Shown here one piece after another: positions 1 through 7,303 of a stretch of DNA of 35,482 bases. Made by a program: the position numbers and the translations under genes. The stretch covers positions 1-35,482 of the forward strand of contig JAEUUU010000080.1 of assembly GCA_016787345.1 (NCBI GenBank), given 5' to 3'. Source of the DNA: Saprospiraceae bacterium (GTDB taxonomy: Bacteria > Bacteroidota > Bacteroidia > Chitinophagales > Saprospiraceae). A model generated the notes under the pieces. That model was given only the letters and a program-made list of their open reading frames with translations. It had not been told where the DNA came from and ran no database searches. The first letter of the stretch is position 1; every line of letters begins with the position of its first letter.

Positions 1-98
1 ACCCATAATACTATTGATCGTGGCATTGGCTAATAATCGCGGGTCACTGCTGCGCTCAACATCGCCGACCTGGAGGTCGGCGCTACAGCGGCGCTACA
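1..98. repeat. Right part of a 159-bp palindromic repeat (copy A, cut by window edge)
   Basis: This segment matches the right half of the repeat seen complete at 6974-7132 and 8383-8541: GGCATTGGCT, then TAATCGCGGG, a spacer, then GCCGACCTGGAGGTCGGC followed by GCTAC. It ends a few bases from the stop codon of the WG-repeat gene, the same 3'-end position that the other copies occupy. The left half lies outside the window. Confidence 0.75.
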
Positions 99-101
99 GG
101 G

Positions 102-1211
102 CTACAGTTCGCGCCAAACCACCCCGCCAAACCGATCGATATACTGCCATGTACCGCCACCCGCTACAACAAGCGCCAGGCCATCGCGAAACGGCGTTGC
201 GGCTTCATACGCTGCAGGAATGACAATGTGCCCTTCTGTATTGATGTATCCCCAGTGCCCATTGCTGCGTACCTGTGCCAGTCCTTCGGAAAAAACACCC
301 GCGTCTTCGAACTTGGGCATGATGGCCAGTTTGCCGGCCCGGTCGATGTAGCCGAATGCACCGTTGATCTCTACCAGCGCCAGTCCTTCGCCAAAATCGC
401 CGGCCAGATCGAACATGGGTTCTACTGCCAGGCGTCCGTTTTGATCCACAAAGCCATACTTGCCGTCGCGAAAAGCCAGCGCCATGCCATCGAAAAACTC
501 GCCGTGGGAATGGCCTTTCACGAATTCGAACTGCGGCTCCAGCAAGATGCGGCCATTGCGGTCGATGAGTCCCCAGCGGCCCTTTTCCGCCACTACAGCT
601 ACTTCGTTCTGAAAACTTTGTGCGATATCCCACTGGGCGGGCAACACAAATTTGCCCTGCCGGTCGATAAAGCCCCAGCGCCCGTCGCGGGCAGCCGGCG
701 CCAGCCCCTTGTTGAAATCGCCGGCAGCCTCCAGGGTGGGAGGGATGGAAAATTCACCGTTGACATGAAGAAACCCGGTGCGCTCATTGAAGCGTACGGC
801 CGCCAGTCCCTCGTGAAAATCGCGCGCATCCTCAAACCGGGGCACTATGGCTTCGCGCCCCCGGCGGTCGATAAATCCCCAGGCCTGCACGACCTGCACG
901 CGGGCCAGGTCTTCTTCAAAAGAGCCGATAAAACGATAGGCCCTCCGCAAATAAAGCCGGCCGAGGGCGTCGATCAGCACCCAGCGGTCGTTGAGCCGCA
1001 CACAGGCGAATCCGTTGTAAAAATCGCCCGCTTCGAGGTATTGCGGCTCGATCTCCACTTCGCCTTCGGCATTGATGAAGCCGTAGTAGCCTTTTTCACG
1101 GATTTTGAAAAGCGGTTTTTTCACGGAGCAAATATTGGAATGGGCAGCGAAGGTAAGCGCATGCTCGGGATTTTCATTTACCCCGAACGTCGGCAGCATC
1201 GCGCAAACCAT
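102..1211 (-). CDS. WG-repeat (KWG) protein
   Basis: The 369-residue product is built almost entirely of about ten WG repeats, each roughly 35 residues with the pattern [WY]G[FYL]ID..G...I.P.[FY]..A..F..GLA.V. Clear examples are GRWGFIDRQGKF, GKYGFVDQNGRL and GHWGYINTEGHI. WG-repeat proteins are widespread in Bacteroidota and are thought to form beta-rich binding surfaces; no catalytic residues are evident. The ATG at 1211 overlaps the upstream permease gene by 38 bp. A GTG at 1124 (protein beginning VKKPLFKIREKGYYGF) would remove the overlap and start directly before the first repeat, so the start is uncertain. There is no convincing signal peptide from either start, which suggests a cytoplasmic protein. 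It is the last gene of the leftward run that begins with meaB. Confidence 0.85.
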   Translation of the reverse strand: MVCAMLPTFGVNENPEHALTFAAHSNICSVKKPLFKIREKGYYGFINAEGEVEIEPQYLEAGDFYNGFACVRLNDRWVLIDALGRLYLRRAYRFIGSFEEDLARVQVVQAWGFIDRRGREAIVPRFEDARDFHEGLAAVRFNERTGFLHVNGEFSIPPTLEAAGDFNKGLAPAARDGRWGFIDRQGKFVLPAQWDIAQSFQNEVAVVAEKGRWGLIDRNGRILLEPQFEFVKGHSHGEFFDGMALAFRDGKYGFVDQNGRLAVEPMFDLAGDFGEGLALVEINGAFGYIDRAGKLAIMPKFEDAGVFSEGLAQVRSNGHWGYINTEGHIVIPAAYEAATPFRDGLALVVAGGGTWQYIDRFGGVVWREL

Positions 1212-2253
1212 TACCCACGAGGTTAAAAGCCAGCACCGTCAGGACGATTGCCAGGGCCGGCGCCAGGGACATCCAGGGTTTGCCGCCGATGGCATAGCCG
1301 TAGTTTTCATTGAGCAAAGTGCCCCACGACGGCGACGGCGGCTGCACGCCGAAACCCAGGTAACTCAGTCCTGACTCCAGCAAGATAGCCGTAGCGAAAT
1401 TGCCGGCAGCCAGTACCAGCACCGGGCCGATCAAATTGGGCAATACATGCCGCCGGAGAATACGACCGGCGCCCATACCCATGCTGTGCGCGGCCTCAAC
1501 AAACGGCATTTCGCGCAGCGACAACACCTGGCCGCGCACCAGTCGGGCCACATCCACCCACATCGTGAGGCCAACAGCCAGAAAAATTATACCCACGCCG
1601 CGCCCCAGCGCCAGCACGATGGCAAATACCAGGAGCAGGGTAGGGATCGACCAAATGGTGTTGATCAGAAGCATGACCAGATCGTCGGTGCGACCGCCGA
1701 AATAGCCGCCCACCGCGCCGAGAGCGATGCCGATGGTGAGGGAGATAAACACGGCGATCAGTCCCACCGTGAGCGATACGCGAAAGCCCAGCAAAAGGCG
1801 GCTCAGGATATCGCGTCCGTATTTGTCGGTGCCCAGCCAGAATGTGCGGGAGAAGACATAACTGCCGTCGGCACGAGGCGCCAGCTGACTCAGCGCGACC
1901 CGCTCTTCCGCAGCGCCCGCCCCCCTGCGTTCAAACGACAAAGAATCGCCCGACACTGTTGTTTTCCCGACCGGCGTCCAGCGGTCGGCAGGCGGCCCGC
2001 CGGCCCACAGGCGCTCGGGCAGACTGGCCGGCTCGGGCGTTCGCGGGAGCCGGAATGCCACGAAATCGCAGCGAAACCCCGGCGCCTGCAGGGCTATTTC
2101 CGCGATTTGCCGGTTGGCATCGGGGGTATCGTCGGGCGCAAGGGCATAGCCGAAAACAGCCAGCAGCACCTCGGCCGCGATCAGCCAAAGGGCGACGAGT
2201 GCCGTCCGGTTGCGACGGAAACGCTGCCAGGTTTTGCGGGTTTCGGGGTTCAC
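1174..2253 (-). CDS. ABC transporter permease, OppC/DppC type
   Basis: The 359-residue protein is an inner-membrane permease of the peptide/nickel type. An N-terminal membrane segment (about residues 17-37) is followed by a long extracytoplasmic stretch (about 38-135), then the BPD transport domain with about five more segments. The domain shows the cytoplasmic EAA loop (EAAHSMGMGAGRILRRHVLPN) that docks on the ATPase, and the family signature LLESGLSYLGFGVQPPSPSWG. The stretch before the second segment contains FWLGTDKYGRDILSRLL, typical of DppC/OppC. The start is a GTG that overlaps the stop of the upstream lipoprotein gene (GTGA). No partner permease, ATPase or solute-binding protein is next to it, so the substrate cannot be inferred from context. 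Confidence 0.92.
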   Translation of the reverse strand: MNPETRKTWQRFRRNRTALVALWLIAAEVLLAVFGYALAPDDTPDANRQIAEIALQAPGFRCDFVAFRLPRTPEPASLPERLWAGGPPADRWTPVGKTTVSGDSLSFERRGAGAAEERVALSQLAPRADGSYVFSRTFWLGTDKYGRDILSRLLLGFRVSLTVGLIAVFISLTIGIALGAVGGYFGGRTDDLVMLLINTIWSIPTLLLVFAIVLALGRGVGIIFLAVGLTMWVDVARLVRGQVLSLREMPFVEAAHSMGMGAGRILRRHVLPNLIGPVLVLAAGNFATAILLESGLSYLGFGVQPPSPSWGTLLNENYGYAIGGKPWMSLAPALAIVLTVLAFNLVGNGLRDAADVRGK

Positions 2254-2726
2254 AGTCCGAGGGCTTTTCCGGCCAGTTTGCCGAGGCCGCCGCCGATTTT
2301 GGCGCTCATTTTGGCCACGAAAGCGTACTGGTTGTATTTGCGTTTGAATTTGGGCCCGAGGTCCATCAGATCGTCGAGGTAGGGCTTTTGCGCGATCCGA
2401 ACGGCCAGGGAGGCCTTCCCGACCATATCGAGGTTGCTCTGCCAGCGCTCCGCTTCGCCGAGAATCTTGTTCATGGCCGCTTCGTTCTGGTCGTGGTATT
2501 TCTGAACGTACTTGATGCCCTTGCGCGGATCGACGAATTTGAGGTCTTCGCGAATAAACTGCAGATAGTCTTCAATCAGACCGTCCATTTTTTGTTCCGG
2601 CGACATGCTGCTGTTGGCGATCCGGGTCAGATTGGCCCGGTGCGCAGCCAGCCATTTGTTTTGCTGCCACGAGGCGCAGCTGTGGAGGAGGAGCGGGAGG
2701 GCGAGGAGGAGGAAAAATCTTTTCAT
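2250..2726 (-). CDS. Small lipoprotein of unknown function
   Basis: A 158-residue protein starting MKRFFLLLALPLLLHSCASW: a lipoprotein signal peptide with the lipidated Cys at position 17 (LHSC, an imperfect lipobox). The rest is charged and helical, with a Gly-rich C-terminus. I do not recognise a named family. Its ATG overlaps the stop of the four-helix-bundle gene (ATGA), and its stop overlaps the GTG of the permease gene, so translation of the three is probably coupled. The ATG directly abuts the 9-bp repeat array at 2725-2764, so the region just upstream of its start was reshaped by that array. Confidence 0.8.
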   Translation of the reverse strand: MKRFFLLLALPLLLHSCASWQQNKWLAAHRANLTRIANSSMSPEQKMDGLIEDYLQFIREDLKFVDPRKGIKYVQKYHDQNEAAMNKILGEAERWQSNLDMVGKASLAVRIAQKPYLDDLMDLGPKFKRKYNQYAFVAKMSAKIGGGLGKLAGKALGL

Positions 2727-3133
2727 TGATTCGATTGATTCGATTGATTCGATTGATTCGATTGTCGGGTTCTCAGCGTTTTCCTGACAGTTCCGATAGA
2801 TGCTACTGTTATAGCGATGAGTTCATTGGCTTCTTTATAAAGTGGTACAACATACGTTCGAAGGTCGGGCGCAAGGGCCACGATAAATTCAAGCCAGAAC
2901 ATGGATTCGTCCAATTCTTCTTCGACAATTTTCAATTTATTGAGAAAGTCTTTTCCGGACTTTCGTCGACAGGCTGCTCTGTAATTGGCCGCGGCTGAAG
3001 GTGCTGATCGCACAATTTGGTTTCGAACAGATTTGAACTCCGGGCTATCCGGCAATTGCCTGGTGAGCAAAACGACAGAAACCGCCCAATCTTTCATTCT
3101 TCGATTAAGTTCTTCTGCATTCATCGTTTTCAT
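2723..3133 (-). CDS. Four-helix-bundle protein of the S23 / 23S-rRNA intervening-sequence family
   Basis: 136 residues. The core (about 1-120) has family features: a basic N-terminus, SVVLLTRQLPDSPEFKSVRNQIVRSAPSAAANYRAAC (helices 1-2 with the conserved R-S-x-x-S/A-x-x-A-N-Y segment), KSGKDFLNKLKIVEEELDESMFWLEFI (helix 3), and a last helix LYKEANELIAITVASI. This family is found as ORFs in 23S rRNA intervening sequences and is related to Avd of diversity-generating retroelements; its molecular role outside those contexts is unknown. The last 13 residues are the repeat QSNQSNQSNQSNQ, translated from the flanking 9-bp array. It lies 14 bp downstream of meaB, and its stop overlaps the next gene's start (ATGA). 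The inverted arrays on both sides suggest it arrived as a unit. Confidence 0.85.
   Translation of the reverse strand: MKTMNAEELNRRMKDWAVSVVLLTRQLPDSPEFKSVRNQIVRSAPSAAANYRAACRRKSGKDFLNKLKIVEEELDESMFWLEFIVALAPDLRTYVVPLYKEANELIAITVASIGTVRKTLRTRQSNQSNQSNQSNQ
2725..2764. repeat. 9-bp tandem array, ATTCGATTG orientation
   Basis: Four perfect copies of ATTCGATTG at 2729-2764, preceded by a partial ATTG at 2725-2728. On the minus strand the unit reads CAATCGAAT and is in frame, coding Q-S-N at the end of the four-helix-bundle protein. It is the inverse of the array at 3156-3197, and the pair brackets the four-helix gene. Confidence 0.95.
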
Positions 3134-3147
3134 GTTGATTAAGTTTA

Positions 3148-4185
3148 CTACCGTTCAATCGAACCAATCGAACCAATCGAATCAATCGAATCAATCGTCC
3201 AATTTCTCAACGTTTCTTCCGCTGCCGCGAATGGCGACATACGGCCTTCGAGAACGGCCGGTTCGAGGGCGGCCAATCGCTGGCGCACGGCGGGGTGGTT
3301 ATAAAATGTGCGCAACAGGCCTTCGTGCAGGGCCTCGCGGAGCCAGTATTGGGCCTGGCGGCGGCGGTTTTCCGTCCAGCCGCCATTGTCGGTCAATAGT
3401 TTGCGGTACGCTTTTGCGGCGACCCACACTTCGTCGATGCCATTTTTTTCCTGGGCGCTGCAGGTGAGTACGCGGGGCGTCCAGCCGCTCGATTGAGCAG
3501 GAAACAGGTGGATAGCGTTGCGATACCAGGCCTGCGCCTGTTTGGCCAGTGCGATGCGGTCGTTATCGGCTTTATTCACGACCAGCAGGTCGGCCATTTC
3601 GACAATACCGCGTTTGATGCCCTGTAATTCGTCGCCGGCCCCGGGCAGGAGGAGCAACAGAAAAAGGTCGGTCATGCTGTGCGCGGCAACTTCCGATTGC
3701 CCTACGCCCACGGTTTCCAGCAACACGGTCGTGTAACCGGCCGCCTCGACGAGCAGGATGGTTTCACGGGTTTTACGCGCCACGCCACCCAGCGAATCGC
3801 CCGACGGAGAGGGCCGGATAAACGCCCGTTCGGAGACCGATAACTGCTCCATGCGGGTCTTGTCGCCCAGAATACTGCCACCGCTCACGGCACTGCTGGG
3901 ATCGATCGCCAACACGGCCACCCGCTCGCCCTGATCGACGAGATAGGTGCCCAGCGCCTCGATAAACGTGCTTTTACCCACTCCCGGCGACCCGGTGATG
4001 GCAATTCGGTACGAATCGGCGGGCTTGTCGGGCCGCTCCAGCAAACGGCCGATCACCTCCCGGGCGACCGCCTGGTGCTCCGGCTTGCTGCTTTCCACCA
4101 GCGTGATTGCCCGACCCAGGACAATTCGGTCGCCGGCAAGGATGCCGTTTACGTAAGCGTCGACGGAAAGAGGATTGCGAGGCAT
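3148..4185 (-). CDS. meaB: Methylmalonyl-CoA mutase-associated GTPase MeaB (ArgK family)
   Basis: A 345-residue G3E-type P-loop GTPase that loads and protects adenosylcobalamin in methylmalonyl-CoA mutase. Visible motifs are Walker A GSPGVGKS (65-72), AIDPSSAVSGGSILGDKTRM (93-112), switch/Walker B region LLETVGVGQSEV (155-166), and the guanine-specificity motif NKAD (204-207). The C-terminal helical dimerisation region follows. Length is close to the family norm, but the last 14 residues (DSIDSIGSIGSIER) come from the 9-bp repeat array, so the native terminus has been replaced or extended. No mutase gene is in the window. It heads a leftward run of closely spaced genes. A weak -7-like element (CATATTTG) lies on the minus strand at 4223-4216. 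Confidence 0.95.
   Translation of the reverse strand: MPRNPLSVDAYVNGILAGDRIVLGRAITLVESSKPEHQAVAREVIGRLLERPDKPADSYRIAITGSPGVGKSTFIEALGTYLVDQGERVAVLAIDPSSAVSGGSILGDKTRMEQLSVSERAFIRPSPSGDSLGGVARKTRETILLVEAAGYTTVLLETVGVGQSEVAAHSMTDLFLLLLLPGAGDELQGIKRGIVEMADLLVVNKADNDRIALAKQAQAWYRNAIHLFPAQSSGWTPRVLTCSAQEKNGIDEVWVAAKAYRKLLTDNGGWTENRRRQAQYWLREALHEGLLRTFYNHPAVRQRLAALEPAVLEGRMSPFAAAEETLRNWTIDSIDSIGSIGSIER
3156..3197. repeat. 9-bp tandem array, CAATCGAAC/T orientation
   Basis: Four and two-thirds copies: two of CAATCGAAC, two of CAATCGAAT and a final CAATCG. The array is inverted relative to 2725-2764. On the minus strand it codes the C-terminal tail DSIDSIGSIGSIER of MeaB. The graded C/T difference between units suggests local expansion of one unit type. 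Confidence 0.95.
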
Positions 4186-4586
4186 GGGTTTAATGTGCTA
4201 ATGTGCTAATGGGGCCAAATATGCGGACAAGTAGTGTGGATGCGGCGGTTAAAGTTTATTAAGAAAAGGGAGAGGTGGGCATTAACCAAAATTCAACTTT
4301 TTGAGAATCAAATGTTTATTTGTTAAACAAGTGCACTGATTTTGATACAAGGGTTAAAGTTCGTTAATGAACATCTGGAAGTGGAGCGACCTATTGCACC
4401 AAACCGTCTTGGGGTATCAATTTGCAGGCGTCGGTGGTGTCCGGCCCGATAGAAACCTCGCGAGCGTCCGGTGCGTGGTGGGTCGGCGCCGCCGATTTTT
4501 GTCGTACGACTGTCGAAAAACCTTCTGTGCAAAGGGTTGTTTTGCGTGAAATTATGGCGTTTTTTGCCCGCTATCTTTCGAACAAC
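4186..4586. other. Intergenic region between divergent meaB and GDSL esterase genes
   Basis: About 400 bp without a convincing gene. It holds a short tandem TGTGCTAA repeat at 4194-4210, an imperfect direct repeat GGTTAAAGTTTATTAA (4247-4262) / GGTTAAAGTTCGTTAA (4352-4367), and a small palindrome TTGTTAAACAA around 4320-4330. Readthrough from 4422 in the esterase frame is possible, but the lipoprotein signal sequence at 4587 argues against that longer start. Promoters in both directions must lie here; TATCTTTC at 4572-4579 is a weak -7 candidate for the esterase, but is very close to its start. Confidence 0.5.
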
Positions 4587-5258
4587 ATGAAAATTCCATT
4601 TTTCATCATTTCCCTTCCGCTGCTGCTCGCTGCCTGCCAGGCCGAACAAGCCAATAACCAATCCAGCGCCGTGGCACAGGACAAGCCCGTTACTGCGGCG
4701 CCTGCCGAGCGCAAAACCATTGTGTTTTTCGGCAATAGCCTGACGGCGGCCTACAACCTCTCCCCGGAACAAGGTTTCCCCGCCCTGATTCAGCGCAAGA
4801 TCGACTCCTTGCAACTCCCTTTCCGCTGCGTCAACGCAGGCCTGAGCGGCGAAACGACGGCCGACGGCGCCAACCGCATCAATTGGGTATTGCAGCAGCC
4901 GGTAGATATTTTTGCACTCGAACTCGGCGGCAACGACGCTTTGCGCGGACTGCCGCTCGACGCCTCGAAAAAAAACCTCCAGGACATCATCGGGAAAGTG
5001 CGGGCAAAATACCCCGCCTGCAAAATCGTTATTGCCGGCATGGAAGCGCCACCCAACCTCGGCGACCGCTACACCAAGGATTTCCGCGCCATGTACCCCA
5101 GCCTGGCAAAAGCCAATAACGCCGCCCTTATCCCCTTCCTCCTCCAGGGCGTTGGCGGCGAACCCCATCTCAACCTCTCCGACGGCATCCACCCCAATGT
5201 GGAAGGCCAGAAGATCGTCGCCGAAAATGTTTGGCGCGTACTGAAAACCGTTTTGTAG
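4587..5258 (+). CDS. GDSL-type esterase/lysophospholipase lipoprotein (TesA-like)
   Basis: From the ATG at 4587 the product has 223 residues. A lipoprotein signal peptide MKIPFFIISLPLLLAAC puts the lipidated Cys at 17. SGNH-hydrolase blocks follow: block I FFGNSLTAAY with catalytic Ser51 (GNSL in place of GDSL), block II GLSGETT (85-91), block III GGND (114-117), and block V DGIHPN with catalytic Asp199 and His202. Spacing resembles E. coli TesA-type arylesterase/thioesterase I, which hydrolyses acyl esters in the periplasm. An in-frame start at 4422 exists, but the upstream residues are low-complexity and would bury the signal peptide. The stop lies 74 bp before the preferred start of the next gene. 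Confidence 0.92.
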   Translation: MKIPFFIISLPLLLAACQAEQANNQSSAVAQDKPVTAAPAERKTIVFFGNSLTAAYNLSPEQGFPALIQRKIDSLQLPFRCVNAGLSGETTADGANRINWVLQQPVDIFALELGGNDALRGLPLDASKKNLQDIIGKVRAKYPACKIVIAGMEAPPNLGDRYTKDFRAMYPSLAKANNAALIPFLLQGVGGEPHLNLSDGIHPNVEGQKIVAENVWRVLKTVL

Positions 5259-5332
5259 TCAAATTTCGAGGGTATCTTGCTATCCTCAATATTCAAATCC
5301 CCGCATCCTCCCCGGATGCAATCCGCCTTCTT

Positions 5333-6949
5333 ATGGATTTTGCCGCGCAACTCAATGCCATCAAACAACTACTCAGCCAGGGCGAACTGGAAAAAGCCCT
5401 GGGTCTGTTGATCCCGTTACTCGAACAACAAGGACCCGCGGCAACAGAATTTGCCCAAATAGCCAGGGTCAATCAGGCTGATTTTTTTCGGTTAAAATCC
5501 GATCATCTGCGCGGCACGGTCCAGACAGACGACGCCCGACTCATCACCAACCAACTGACTGCCAGCGCCCTCAGCATCGTCAACGACCTGCTCGCAGGCC
5601 GCACACAGCCTGGCGGACCAAGTAATGAACCCAGCCGATCACAAGCCTGGCGCTATTACCTGGCCGGAGGAATCGTCACACTCGCCCTGGCATTGCTGGC
5701 CTGGCGTATTTGGGGCGGAAATGACGAGCAACCGGACAATGGCTGCCCGGGCTGGGGCAAAAATGCCGGCATGTGCGTTATGGTCCTTCCTTTCAAACAC
5801 ACCGGCGCCGACAAATCGGCCAAACCTGAATTCGAGATCAGCGACGGACTCAACGACCTCATTCAGGCCACCCCGGGGATGAAAGCCATTGCCGACGTAC
5901 ATGAGCGCTACGACATTGATAAAAACTACCCCAACCCCGTCGAAGCCGCCGAAATTGCCCGCAACTGCAGTGCGCAGATGATCGTTTGGGGCCGCATCAA
6001 CCAGTCGACCGGCAAATCCTACTCACTCGACGTGCGCTACAAATTGCTCGATGCCGGCGGAGTGCGCTATTCCGGCGACACCACCATCAGCCGCCTGTTG
6101 ACCGTTACCGACGAGGGCCGCTGGATGCAGGACGTGGAATCGGTCACCCGGCTCCTGTATTTCGTGCTGGCCAATCAACTCCGGACGCCTATCGCCGCCA
6201 ATTTTCAACTTCAAAATAAAGATGCTGAAAAATCAATACCCGATTCAGCCGGCCTGGTCAGTGCCAGCAAGACAGCCGTGGACACCAGCACTGGCCTGAC
6301 CATGGCTGATTATTACATCCGTACGCAACAAACCCGTGAGGCCCTGGCCGAACTGGACAAAATACTGGACGCTTATCCCAATCATCAGGACGCCCTGCTC
6401 AAACGCGGCGCTCTGCGGTACGCCATGGGCGATTATCCCGGCGCCGCCAACGACCTCGAAGGCGTGTCGGCTCAAACGCGCTCAACCATGCCGGCCTTGT
6501 ATGAAGTGCGCGCCGACGCCTACCTCAAAAGCGGCCAACCCGATAAGGCCGACCATGAATTGGATAAACTGAAAAAAGAGGGCACAAAAGACAACACCTG
6601 GCTCGACCAGAAAAAACGCGAAGTGCGCGATAGCAGTCTGGCGCTGAGTACCCGCCTGGAAAAAATTGAAAAACTGGCCAACCAACGCCCAACCGATAAA
6701 AAAGCCCGGCTCGATGCCGCCCGCGCCAGTCTGGGCATCGGCGATGCCGATCGCGCCCTGACCAATGCCAACAAAGTCATCCGGCAAGACCCCGCCAACG
6801 TGGCCGCCATTCAGCAGGCCGTAGAAGCGCAACTGATGAAAGGCGATACCGCGGCAGCCCAAAAAACCATACAACAAGCGGAGAAATCCGGGGTGAACGT
6901 CAAAAGCATAGACTGGAAGCCGGTTGTTCGGCCGTTGATCAAGGAGTAG
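5333..6949 (+). CDS. Membrane protein with N-terminal effector-associated domain (EAD11-like), TolB/FlgO-like domain and TPRs
   Basis: From the ATG at 5333, 538 residues. Residues 3-88 (QLNAIKQLLSQGELEKALGL...RLKSDHLRGTV...ITNQLTASALSIVNDLL) fit the pattern of effector-associated domain 11, a small helical adaptor in Bacteroidota conflict and signalling systems. A single membrane helix follows (about 107-127). The region 146-285 (VMVLPFKHTGAD...EISDGLNDLIQATPGMKAIADV...AQMIVWGRINQSTGKSYSLDVRYKLLDA) resembles the TolB N-terminal/FlgO-like domain found next to TPRs in signalling proteins. From about 310 to the end there are tetratricopeptide-like repeats. Predicted topology: EAD in the cytoplasm, the remainder outside. 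The earlier in-frame start at 5231 overlaps the esterase gene by 28 bp and is less likely. The EAD assignment is from pattern memory and should be confirmed by profile search. Confidence 0.8.
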   Translation: MDFAAQLNAIKQLLSQGELEKALGLLIPLLEQQGPAATEFAQIARVNQADFFRLKSDHLRGTVQTDDARLITNQLTASALSIVNDLLAGRTQPGGPSNEPSRSQAWRYYLAGGIVTLALALLAWRIWGGNDEQPDNGCPGWGKNAGMCVMVLPFKHTGADKSAKPEFEISDGLNDLIQATPGMKAIADVHERYDIDKNYPNPVEAAEIARNCSAQMIVWGRINQSTGKSYSLDVRYKLLDAGGVRYSGDTTISRLLTVTDEGRWMQDVESVTRLLYFVLANQLRTPIAANFQLQNKDAEKSIPDSAGLVSASKTAVDTSTGLTMADYYIRTQQTREALAELDKILDAYPNHQDALLKRGALRYAMGDYPGAANDLEGVSAQTRSTMPALYEVRADAYLKSGQPDKADHELDKLKKEGTKDNTWLDQKKREVRDSSLALSTRLEKIEKLANQRPTDKKARLDAARASLGIGDADRALTNANKVIRQDPANVAAIQQAVEAQLMKGDTAAAQKTIQQAEKSGVNVKSIDWKPVVRPLIKE

Positions 6950-6951
6950 CC

Positions 6952-6973
6952 GTAGCGCCACTGTAGCGCCACT
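6952..6973. repeat. 11-bp direct repeat GTAGCGCCACT x2
   Basis: Two exact copies of GTAGCGCCACT, followed by GTAGCGCC, the first bases of the large palindromic repeat. It begins 2 bp after the stop of the EAD11-like gene and looks like slippage or staggered duplication of the repeat's terminal sequence. Confidence 0.85.
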
Positions 6974-7132
6974 GTAGCGCCGACCTCCAGGTCGGCGATG
7001 CTACGGGCAGAAATGAACCGCGATTAACTGCCAGTGCCGGAAGCGCTCCTGCTTATCTAACGATCATGGCATTGGCTTTTAATCGCGGGGTGTTTCTTCT
7101 CTCAACTGCGCCGACCTGGAGGTCGGCGCTAC
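6974..7132. repeat. 159-bp nested-palindrome repeat, copy B
   Basis: It starts GTAGC(GCCGACCTCCAGGTCGGC) and ends (GCCGACCTGGAGGTCGGC)GCTAC. The termini are inverted repeats and each is itself an 8-bp-stem palindrome (6979-6996 and 7110-7127). Inside, AACCGCGATTAA near the left pairs with TAATCGCGGG near the right, and the GCCA(A/G)TGCC region with GGCATTGGC. The whole element could fold as one long hairpin or a cruciform. No ORF is present in it. Confidence 0.9.
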
Positions 7133-7276
7133 AGGCGGCGATGCTACGGGCAGAAGTGAACCGCGATTAACAGCCAACGCCAGGAACGTATCTGCTCTTC
7201 TTTCAATCGTAGCATTGGCTGGTAATCGCGGGGTATTTCTTCTCTCAGACTCGCCGACCTGGAGGTCGGCGCTACA
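7133..7276. repeat. 159-bp-type repeat, copy C, lacking its left terminus
   Basis: Directly joined to copy B. It begins within the left arm (GGCGATGCTACGGGCAG), carries the inner AACCGCGATTAA / TAATCGCGGGG arms, and ends with GCCGACCTGGAGGTCGGC (7253-7270) plus GCTAC. Only the left-terminal palindrome is missing, which fits recombination between two copies sharing one terminus. Confidence 0.85.
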
Positions 7277-7303
7277 GGGGCGCTAAAATGACACTATAAG
7301 CCA

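Noticed and set aside
228-1226. 332-codon plus-strand frame opposite the WG-repeat gene
   Set aside because: It mirrors the periodic WG repeats; the minus-strand product has the repeat signature.
2725-3197. Toxin-antitoxin or diversity-generating retroelement around the four-helix gene
   Set aside because: No reverse transcriptase, template repeat or partner toxin gene is nearby; the protein is only distantly Avd-like.
4422-4586. Longer N-terminus for the GDSL esterase
   Set aside because: It would put 55 low-complexity residues before a clear lipoprotein signal peptide starting at 4587.
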